Source: Metarhizium brunneum (lineage: Eukaryota > Ascomycota > Sordariomycetes > Hypocreales > Clavicipitaceae). Taken from it: a stretch of 64,000 nucleotides of DNA. The position numbers and the translations under genes are program-made. Location: assembly GCF_013426205.1 (NCBI RefSeq), contig NC_089424.1, positions 62,001 through 126,000 on the forward strand. The letters run 5' to 3'. The notes beneath the pieces were generated by a model that was not told the DNA's origin, made no database searches, and saw nothing but the letters and a program-made list of their open reading frames with translations. Of the stretch, positions 56,495 to 64,000 are shown one piece after another (the first letter of the stretch is position 1; every line of letters begins with the position of its first letter).

Positions 56495-57136
56495 CGTGTG
56501 CAAAGTGCGACTAGGAGATATCCCTAGACAGCTCTTCTGTAGTATGAGTGTCCAATGCAGAGGGAGAGAATGGTTGTCTGAAAATCTGATAGACTTATTC
56601 AGCTCGAGGGGCGTTTTATCTCTGTTGATGTGCTTGAGTTATGACAAATACTGCATGAAAGAACTACCAGACCCTTGTAAAACCTTCGGCCGATTGGAGA
56701 AGGTAGGACTGCAAACCCTGTCTTCGCAGGACATGTCGGCCTCGGCCTTGCTTACATATTTAGGCAGGCAGCAGCATTCGCAACCAACAACATAAATGAG
56801 AATTTATTTGGCAAGCCCCCTGTGGGCTGACTCCCATTCGCCAAATATGCAATGCCACACGACTCCGCATCAAGTTCATCACACATCCATGCGGGTCAAA
56901 CTCCGGGCCGCCGTGACATTCGTTGGCTTTGCGTCTATTCCCTCAGAGACCATTTCCATCTGACAAGTGGCTCTCAATTTGCATTATTGCGCAGCATAAA
57001 ATGGAAAAGGAATCTGCCACACGTCCGTCTTCGTATAATGCGAATTCGTCAACTTAGCTGCTTGATATATGTCTCTAGCTGAATCCGACATTCAAACCTC
57101 ATCTACATGTGACGAGGAAAGCCGCTCAAGATCCCA
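56495..57136. promoter_or_regulatory. Divergent promoter between kinase and HxxHC membrane protein
   Basis: 642 bp between two genes read outwards, with no convincing frame. No shared motif with the precursor promoter was recognised. Confidence 0.45.
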
Positions 57137-57763
57137 ATGCCACAATACTCACCTGTTGCTGCTGAAGGCAGCTCTAAGGATCACGAAGAGATGACTGTCG
57201 CCCGGAAATGCCCCAAAAGGTACACTGTTTTCACTATATCACTCGTGCTGATGGGTCTCACTATCACCACCTATATCTATGCCTCAATATCAGCCTCGCC
57301 ATCACCACGGATCAAATTTCCCAAAATAGAATCATGCGGCGTTACGCCCACTCAAGCACGCTCTAACGGCTGCCGCTTCGATGTTACATCATTCTCATGG
57401 TTACCACCAGCCTGCTACGATGATTTACTGGTTGCCAATTTTCTCGCCTTAGAATCCTGGGAATGGTTTTCCGACCCGTTAGGCACTCAGCCAGTTCCTC
57501 TGGAGGCGATTCAGGAAGGAGAAGTGGCGCTTGTGTATGTGTCTTGGAGATATCATATTGCTCATTGTGTTTTCATGTGGCAAAAAATGCATAGAGCTTT
57601 AGAGAATGGCGGAATGATTGATGGTTACATCGGAAATTATAATCATACGAGCCACTGTGGTCATATGTTGATGATGGTGGAGAATGAGGCGAGGGGTGCT
57701 CTGAACACCATTATTCGGAGGAAATTTGTTGGATGTGGCATTGATGAGGTTGTTATCATGTAA
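57137..57763 (+). CDS. Membrane protein with two HxxHC motifs, UstYa-related
   Basis: Single exon, 208 residues. One transmembrane segment (YTVFTISLVLMGLTITTYIYA, about 29-49) precedes a lumenal domain with CGVTPTQARSNGCRFDVTSFSWLPPACYDD. The C-terminal half carries YHIAHCVFMWQKMHRAL and YNHTSHCGHML, two HxxHC motifs spaced as in the UstYa/DUF3328 oxidases, although the rest differs from canonical UstYa. UstYa proteins put oxidative cross-links or other changes into ribosomal peptides such as ustiloxin. I infer a divergent copper- or iron-type oxidase of this locus; the exact family name could not be confirmed. Confidence 0.75.
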   Translation: MPQYSPVAAEGSSKDHEEMTVARKCPKRYTVFTISLVLMGLTITTYIYASISASPSPRIKFPKIESCGVTPTQARSNGCRFDVTSFSWLPPACYDDLLVANFLALESWEWFSDPLGTQPVPLEAIQEGEVALVYVSWRYHIAHCVFMWQKMHRALENGGMIDGYIGNYNHTSHCGHMLMMVENEARGALNTIIRRKFVGCGIDEVVIM

Positions 57764-57866
57764 CGATCGACGCGGCAGGATTTTGGGGAGGCATGGATTT
57801 ATGGTTAGGGACATTAAAGCTGAAGGATGATGTATTGATCAAAGTACCCTCTCAACTAAACAATCT

Positions 57867-58778
57867 CTAGGCGCTATCTTCAACATAAATAGTCCTGTCA
57901 AAATCTTTGACTTGATTCTCCTTTGCCCAAACTCTGATGTCCTCGAAGTTGCGACATGTGTGTGCGATTTCTGCCACTGCCTTAGCCTCGTGATCCTCTT
58001 CCCACCACTTCCAAGGAATAGGAGTAACATCAGCGGAACACATCAATGACTGTCGAAGAGCATCAATACAATGCTCAAGATGCTCAATTCCCATCAGCTC
58101 ATCATCAGGTTTGTAAGTCTCAGTCGACCAGATGCGTTTTCGTATCATGTTCTACAATTATGATTTAGTCAAAGTCGGTACGAACAGAACCTCCCAATGC
58201 TTACGACGCAATGTAACTGGTGGAATACATTCAAACTAACGACGTAATACCCCTCGTCATTGGGAATAGGAACGGTCTTGTTTAGCAGCTGCGAGGCTGA
58301 TGATCTTGGAATACGACTAACGCCGACTGTATTACATGTTAGTTGAAACACTTACCGAAAGACCCGGCTGGCATAAAAGACAATACAATTATATAGATCG
58401 TCCCACAAGGCGTTACGTTCTGGAGTAGGGGGGCCTTGATATTTCGTTCTTCCCGTACCAAATCCACCTGTGAATACGACATTCTTATAGCTGAGGAGAT
58501 GATTCACTGGGGCTAAAGAGAATTAGGTAAAGGTCATCTTCAGTCCGGCAGAATAAATACTTGCAGTATATTTCCTTTCCATTCTGCGGAATCCTTCGGC
58601 GTAGTTGAATAAATTCGTGAGCAGTTGCAGCACAGAGGGTAGCGATGATGATCCATTGGAAGAAAATAACAAACATCCAACGTCGGCTCAGTCGACTTGG
58701 AGTGAATTTATTCCCTGGAAGAAAGGGTTCTTCATCCGCGGCGCTTGTTTTTGGCGCATTTGCAAATTTTAGAATCAT
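57867..58778 (-). CDS. UstYa/DUF3328-family oxidase (copy 1)
   Basis: Four exons, 58778-58565, 58512-58387, 58326-58205 and 58151-57867, give 248 residues. The first intron keeps phase only with a GC donor (GCAAGT), yielding [15 protein letters not shown]. One membrane helix ([20 protein letters not shown]) is followed by the family blocks [32 protein letters not shown], and [21 protein letters not shown]. The two HxxHC motifs are the presumed metal sites. By family it should catalyse oxidative cyclisation or another oxidation on a RiPP core peptide in the secretory pathway. It is divergent from the second UstYa gene, with 622 bp between start codons. Confidence 0.9.
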
Positions 58779-59400
58779 TTCTGCTAGAAATAATTAACTG
58801 TTATAGAACTTCAAACGTTGTCGAGAGGTTGAAGTGTCTGAGGTGTCGATCGAATTGCAACGTCTAAAGTTTGGTTCAAAAAAAGAGCAGGAGCTAGCGC
58901 CTCTGTGACTTTGCATTATTGACTTGCCGCTGTCATGATGCTAAATTTGTTGAGCACAGATTGTTAGCTCTTAAAGAGGAAGGAGAATGGTTTCCTATGC
59001 GCCACGCTGATCCTTGCTCTGCTGAAGACCGTAACAATCTTGCTAGGTGCCTCGGCAAGCTCGGAATTCACGGCGGCTTACGGAAGTCGCTGACAGAACT
59101 CTTGAAATGTAACAACGGCGTTATGCAACACAGACGCCGGCTACTTTCCGCCTCTACGACCTTCCTATAGTAGCATTTACCTATTGCAAGGATTTGGGCC
59201 GCGACCACTGTACATTGTATCCGTATTAGACTCCTCGTTGGTGGGGTAAACTATGAGAACGATGCTCACTCTAAAATGTCCAAATTGCAAATGAAACTCC
59301 TGCAACATAGCTTTGTCCGGAAGTTGATTCTCCTGGAAGGAAAACTCTCCATTTTACCCACTTATTATCCACAATACTTAGAGCATTCTTCAGTCACAAA
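58779..59400. promoter_or_regulatory. Divergent promoter between two UstYa genes
   Basis: 622 bp. The part nearest copy 2 (59141-59270) is homologous to the region just upstream of the RiPP precursor. A short open frame at 58919-59170 has no recognisable motif. Confidence 0.55.
59141..59270 (+). promoter_or_regulatory. Shared promoter module, copy A
   Basis: It aligns by eye over about 130 bp to 61270-61400, with blocks ACTTTCC, CTTCC(T/C)ATAGT, CCTATTGCAAG, CGTATT.GAC.CCTC.TTGGTGGG, TAAACTAT and GATGCT. It ends about 130 bp before the UstYa copy 2 start. Confidence 0.7.
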
Positions 59401-60477
59401 ATGGACCTCATTAAGACTCAACAATATTCTCTGTTAGGCAAAGAACCGCACAGGGATTCGTTGTCTATCGAGGACATTAATCTCAAGGGCGAGACCGAGG
59501 AAACACTACCTCCTCGTCTATCTCGGAAAGCCGGATTGTGGCATGTCCCACTGTGTGGACTTTGGTATTACGGACTACTGGTTATAGTCTCTTTGCTTGC
59601 GTTCTACTCAGGATGGAAATTCTCTCCAACATCTCCACCTCATGCGCATATTGATACAGCATGGCGTAAGATCTCTGTGCTGTTACATTCTTCGAAACTT
59701 CAATAAGGTTTCTAATCAAATGACTTTGTCTTCATAGATGACTTGAAGAGTCAAATAAGATACGTTCCGTACACATTTGACCCGCATTTTGTAACTCCCC
59801 CTTCATCATATATGGGACAACCAACCCCAGAATTAGATAAGAAGTGGTACCATCTTGCGGAATGTACGATATACAGCCCCTAACATACGTCCGACACATG
59901 ACTGATCAAGAATATCCAGTACGCAACTTTGCCGTTAACCACGAAACCCTCGTTCGTGCAAACAAGTCCAAGGCTGCCGTACGATGGCCTGGCACTAAAA
60001 CCTATCAAGCTGGCTTAGAAGCTTTTCACCAGTTGCACTGTCTGGTGAGTCTCAGCTAAGCTTGATGAACCCGGCAAGTTTACAGAGAATTTAGAATTAA
60101 TGTCCTCAAGAACTACATCAGGATGTATACATACATGGACTACTACAGCAAAATAGACTTCGATATGCTCCAAGAGCCGCTCGAAGAACGAACCGAACAC
60201 AAAGTTAAGTTGTCCCTACCTTCAGACCTTTTAATAAATTTACTGAGGCTCGTTATCAGATCACTGCATTGATGTACTCCGCCAACACTTGATGTGTGCC
60301 CCCGACCTCAACATTTACACATTTCACTGGACCAAACACTCTTCTGTACCATTTTTCGATTTAACCACAAATCATAAATGTATTGATTGGAACCGATTTG
60401 ATTCTTGGACTGTTGGTCAGATGATACATGAAGGTCCACCACCAAAACCTTTCGATGACGACGATCTTCTGGACTAG
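59401..60477 (+). pseudogene. UstYa/DUF3328-family gene (copy 2), apparently frame-broken
   Basis: Family blocks in order: a membrane helix (LWYYGLLVIVSLLAFYSGW), MGQPTPELDKKWYHLAE, FHQLHCL, NVLKNYIRMYTYMDYYS, HCIDVLRQHLMCAPDLN, and HKCIDWNRFDSWT. Exons 59401-59665, 59738-59863 and 59920-60044 join in phase. After HQLHCL no AG acceptor brings in NVLKNYI in frame, and the next donor (AAAGTTAAG) is one base off the phase needed for HCIDVL. Two separate one-base conflicts suggest either an inactivated gene or indel errors in the sequence. If intact in reality, it would be a second oxidase for the RiPP, and its promoter is shared with the precursor. Confidence 0.7.
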
Positions 60478-61020
60478 CATTGTGGGAATATGTTATATTT
60501 GAGGAGAACAATGGAACTAAAGCATTTCATAGTTCTATTCGGTCAGGATTTGATTCCAGGAAGTTTTGAACCATCACTACGAAGGAGCAGGCTGCGGAGG
60601 TTTTATTCAAAACTGATGAGCTCAATCGCCACCGATTCTATTGAATTCGTAGTTTCAAAGGAACTAAGATACATGTCCTCCATCTATTTGAAAATCATAA
60701 TTCCTCGCGCAGTTGAATTCTCCGCTTTGGCCTCTTTAGGGGCACTGCTGCGCATTCGTTCCCGGCGGTGGCTTGACGCAGCAGTATGCTAATTGATACC
60801 GACGACACGAGGTCCAATAACACTACTAAGTTGGCATACATTACGTTGGTTTGGAATGCGCCAGGGTAGTGCAATGTCACCTCCGCGCTGGCTACCCGCA
60901 TGTCGGCTTACGAAGCTCGTATTACAGATGAGCTACTAAAGCTTGCCTTGGACATGCAAATATCCCCGAGCCATATAAAATTCTGGAGCTTACTGCAATA
61001 ATGAGGCATTTTGAAAGCAG
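60478..61020. other. Intergenic, nothing recognised
   Basis: About 540 bp downstream of UstYa copy 2. A 100-residue open frame (60490-60792) has no recognisable motif. Confidence 0.45.
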
Positions 61021-61196
61021 AGCCGACCTGCGAGGCCCTTTTGGTTTGTAGGAAGTCAAACCAACACGCATTGCTAGAGATAGCCAACGTGCAAGGTCCT
61101 TTTGGTGTTTAGGAAATCAAACCAACATGCATGGCTAGAAATAGCCAACCTGCAAGGCCCTTTTGGTTTTTATGAAGTTAAACCAACACGCATGGT
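61021..61196. repeat. 61-bp tandem repeat, three copies
   Basis: Units begin at about 61021, 61082 and 61143, each with CAAGG(C/T)CCTTTTGGT... and GAA(G/A)T(C/T)AAACCAACA(C/T)GCAT. CTTTTGGTTT and AAACCAA within one unit are partly complementary, so each unit could form a small hairpin. It lies about 350-525 bp upstream of the precursor start. Confidence 0.8.
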
Positions 61197-61269
61197 CACG
61201 TCATATAGACGAATCGCTAGTTCGACGCATTGAAATTCTAGGTAAAGTGTTTGTAATTGCATTGGTCTA

Positions 61270-61400
61270 AACTTTCCTCTTCTACGTACTATCTTCCCAT
61301 AGTCGTATTTGCCTATTGCAAGACATTTTTCCGTAGCCTCTACACATTCTTTTTCGTATTCGACCCCTCCTTGGTGGGATAAACTATAAAAAGGATGCTT
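61270..61400 (+). promoter_or_regulatory. Shared promoter module, copy B (precursor promoter)
   Basis: Homologous to 59141-59270. AAACTATAAAAAGG at 61381-61394 contains a good TATA box, replaced by AAACTATGAGAACG in copy A. It ends about 147 bp upstream of the precursor start codon. Confidence 0.7.
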
Positions 61401-61546
61401 GCTTAGGCTTTCAATAAACTTGTGCAGTAACCAGCAATAGTTCATCGAATTATTGTCACAGTCTAGCAGCGCAGGCCAAAGGCACTAAAACTTCAAATCC
61501 ATCTGTTAAATCAAATCTTTTCCTGATCTTAATCTCCGCTATCAAG

Positions 61547-61991
61547 ATGAGAATTTCATCCCCAATTGTTTGCTCGTTGCTAGCGGCGTCTGCGATTGCG
61601 GCTCCTGTGTTGAAGGGGAACGAAGTCAAGGTATGAAAGATTTTCTCGATATGGAAAGTCAAGGCTTATTACAAGATTAACTAAATAGGCACTTCGAAAG
61701 CCTTCTTTTGCCGCTGACTATGGAGAAATTATCCAGCGTGATGTTGACGTCGCCATTGACGGCAAACCCGTCCATATTGAGGGCGGATATATCAGAAATT
61801 CCGATCTTAAGCGTCTCGGCTGGGACATTAGAGACCGCGATGAGAAGCGCCAGGTAGACGTTGACGGCGTCGCTACAAGAAGTGGCTGGGGTTACATTAA
61901 AGCACGCGATGAGAAGCGCCAGGTAGACGTTGACGGCGTTGCTACACGAAGTGGCTGGAGTTACATCAAAGCACGCGATGAGAAGCGCTAG
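61547..61991 (+). CDS. Candidate RiPP precursor peptide with Kex2-processed repeats
   Basis: Exons 61547-61630 and 61689-61991 join in phase, giving 128 residues. A clear signal peptide (MRISSPIVCSLLAASAIAA) is followed by a pro-region and a diverged first repeat containing GGYIRNSDLKR. A short segment ending RDEKR comes next, then two 23-residue repeats (residues 83-105 and 106-128) whose centres read GVATRSGWGYIKA and GVATRSGWSYIKA, each ending in KR. Secreted proteins with tandem repeats cut by Kex2 at KR are the precursors of dikaritin RiPPs (ustiloxin, phomopsin, asperipin, epichloecyclins). The invariant Tyr-Ile beside Gly/Ser recalls the Tyr-Ile pair of the ustiloxin core. Surrounding UstYa-type genes would provide the oxidases. 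The exact core and product are unknown. Confidence 0.85.
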
Positions 61992-62027
61992 GAAGACGTT
62001 GACGGCGTCGCGACAAGTTCAAGGTAG
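61851..62027 (+). repeat. 69-bp coding repeats of the precursor plus a degenerate third copy
   Basis: Near-identical 69-bp units at 61851-61919 and 61920-61988. A third, partial unit follows from 61989, whose first codon is TAG where the other units have CAG, so translation stops there. It continues readably (GAA GAC GTT GAC GGC GTC) to about 62027. Confidence 0.85.
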
Positions 62028-63152
62028 AGTTATATTTGAGGGATCGAGTGTTGTTGATTCATTGCTACATGTGTTGGCAATATAGAACCCTCGTAATATT
62101 ATGGCTCTACTCGATATCTGAACAAGAATATTGATATATATCTTCCTGGCTCGGCTAAGATTGTTCATGAATGAATGATCTGTACCTAAGAGGGCTAAAA
62201 CGAGACAATTCGAAATAACTTACAAGCAGACCTTGAACTCTACATCATTGTTGATCTTGGACTAATGTAGTCTTGGGTGCAAACACTGTGAGAAGTGGCT
62301 TACAAGCGGGGATGCTGATGTAGCTGCTAAAGAGGCGGTAACGGACAGGGCCGAAGTGGATACGTTTGAGACGTTTTTCAATGTAAAAATTTGCAGTAGA
62401 GGTTAGATCTCGTCGTACAAGGAAGGGCAGATTCATGGAGTACTATGTGCCCCGTTTTTGGAGCTTCTAGAGCTTCTAAATGCACGTACCGTTCATAACG
62501 CTCTCGAAAATCTGTTCTCATTTGCCACATGACAGCCTATCCTTACAGTTCTCAGCATTACCCCGCGGTCGAGAGTCAGACAGGCGCGGATGTGTTCGTT
62601 GACTTTGCTTCTGAATCGGAGGTCGCCGACTGCCCGTAACCAACTCGCAATCTGGCGGGCCGTTTGTCTATTAAACTCTCCGAGCCTCTCCCATGCAGCT
62701 CTTTTGTTTCGGCAAATTAAAGACAGAGTGGTATCCTACCCGTCAGGTCTGCAATCGCTTACGCAGAATAGTACATACAGGCCGGGGCCAAGCTAGGCTT
62801 GACAGTTAGGCGGCTGGCCACCTGACTACGTTGTGTAACATTTGCGAAATATCCACAATCTAGGCGTAGCAGTACTACGTTCCAAAAGTTGTGTGGAGAC
62901 TCATGTAACTCGCAGAGCCGGGAATATGCCGCTTGGACGCCATAATAAGCAATCAGAGCGCTATGTAGAGGAGTGGCCAGGCAAAAGAGCTAGATATTAC
63001 CCATTCTTATGGGGGTTAATTCAGATAGAAGTCTTTCATAGACTCCGCCAGTAAGGAGATCCGGCCTATGCTCCCCAAGCGATCAGATCTTGGTCTTTAG
63101 TGGCTACAGCTTATCAAGGCTCTCAACTTTCACCCGCGCAGGTCATCTTGCC
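62028..63152. other. Intergenic, no gene recognised
   Basis: About 1.1 kb between the precursor and the third UstYa gene. Only short frames without recognisable motifs occur. Confidence 0.45.
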
Positions 63153-64000
63153 ATGGATCACTCTAGCAGCGAACATTTGCTCACAGATACGAACAAAGGT
63201 GGCATTAGTGAGAGTCAAAGCGTTACCATCAGTGACCATGGATGTCCAAGGAGCCGAAATATGAGTATTGTTCTTGTTTTGTCTTTGGTCTTAAACGTAC
63301 TGATGCTTTCCCTTTTGTCTCTCCTCTTACTTGGAGTTTCCAGTCAAGATTGCCCGTCCTCAATCATCAACGACCATGGGGGTGCTTCACTGAATAGCGG
63401 CCCAAGAGGAGCGGCCTCATTTTGTAAGCCTTCGTCATGAGAAAACATCGCACGGCTCTAATCATGGCTCCATAGCACCTTTTTTCGACCTTGTCAATCT
63501 TACGACACACTCCCAAAAGATCAATGGCAGGATACACGACAACACTACAATCTTCCGACACGACCCATCTCCCGCAGTTGATGAAGCATGGGACCATCTC
63601 TCTACCGAGGGATACGAGGTTATTCTCGTGGATGAGACGACGGTTATAAAATCAGGGAAGTCGCCACATCTGAGCGTTAAAGCACCTTTGAGTTGGGGCT
63701 TCGGCGATGGCAAGTATCTCGCACAGATCGACGTGTTCCATCAAATCCACTGTCTGAATGAACTCCGCAAGGAGATTCACTTCGACTATTACTATGGCGC
63801 GAATTGGGACAAGACATCGATACCGCCTGAGCATGCTGCGCATAAAAAGCACTGCATTCATATACTGTTGCAGAATATAATGTGCCACGCTGACGTGGAC
63901 ATCATTACGCACAACTGGGTGCATTATGAGAACATGGACAACCGCGACAGGCCTTACGCGGAGCCGTTGGCAGACTTCAACTTGATCAAAAGCTGCCGTG
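63153..64000 (+). CDS. UstYa/DUF3328-family oxidase (copy 3, runs off right edge)
   Basis: Exon 1 is 63153-63423; exon 2 starts at 63476 and is open to the window end, about 265 residues so far. A membrane helix (IVLVLSLVLNVLMLSLLSLLLLG) precedes a lumenal domain with DPSPAVDEAWDHLSTEGYEVILVDE, VFHQIHCLNELRKEIHFDYYY, and HKKHCIHILLQNIMCHADVDIITHNWV. Both HxxHC motifs are intact. The short Pro/Ser-rich linker after the helix differs from copies 1 and 2, so it is not a recent duplicate. The locus probably continues beyond base 64000. Confidence 0.9.

Noticed and set aside
58919..59170. 83-codon plus-strand frame between two UstYa genes
   Set aside because: Cys- and Leu-rich but unlike any family I know; it overlaps the start of the shared promoter module, so non-coding is more likely.
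61021..61196. Tandem repeats as a CRISPR array
   Set aside because: Direct tandem 61-bp units with no spacers, in a eukaryotic genome; a minisatellite.

Overview
The window comes from a filamentous ascomycete (Pezizomycotina). Many genes are split by 50-65 nt GT-AG introns (two look like GC-AG), and the content is typical of an accessory, secondary-metabolism region: NRPS, PKS, P450, Zn2Cys6/AflS regulators, UstYa proteins. The enzyme repertoire suggests Sordariomycetes, perhaps Hypocreales, but nothing here fixes the genus. Several relics carry stops readable as C->T or G->A changes, as expected of a genome with repeat-induced point mutation.

Layout. (1) 1-10.6 kb: the left edge cuts an NRPS (minus strand) that shares a divergent promoter with an FSH-type serine hydrolase, followed by a cytochrome P450 and a bZIP regulator. 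(2) 10.6-17.3 kb: decayed DNA with a fold-back repeat, an amidase pseudogene, a kelch fragment and a P450 fragment. (3) 17.3-50.6 kb: a large anthraquinone-type (atrochrysone/emodin-like) polyketide cluster. It has a TE-less non-reducing PKS (SAT-KS-AT-PT-ACP), a metallo-beta-lactamase-type thioesterase, an EthD-family protein, a DUF1772 anthrone oxygenase, an SDR, an NmrA-like reductase, a methyltransferase fused to a questin-oxidase-like (DUF4243) domain, an acyl-CoA-ligase-like enzyme, a GMC oxidoreductase, a laccase, a GST, a SnoaL-like protein, and a divergent AflR-like/AflS-like regulator pair. The expected flow is PKS plus thioesterase -> atrochrysone carboxylic acid -> decarboxylation (EthD) and anthrone oxidation (DUF1772) -> reductive, methylating and ring-cleaving tailoring. 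An 11-bp palindrome, TCGGA(C/G)TCCGA, which fits the AflR-type consensus TCGN5CGA, occurs exactly four times in the window, always in a promoter region of this cluster.

(4) 50.6-54.9 kb: relics of a squalene-synthase paralogue and an ABC transporter, the latter holding a short interstitial telomere-like repeat. (5) 55.0-64.0 kb: a candidate fungal RiPP (dikaritin/ustiloxin-like) cluster. It contains a secreted precursor with tandem 23-residue repeats ending in Kex2 sites (KR), three UstYa/DUF3328 proteins (one apparently frame-broken, one running off the right edge), a shorter membrane protein with two HxxHC motifs, and an APH-like kinase. A ~130-bp promoter module is shared between the precursor and one UstYa gene. 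This cluster is the most interesting system in the window.

All exon boundaries were inferred by hand from splice signals, phase and family resemblance. No RNA evidence, alignment or database search was available.
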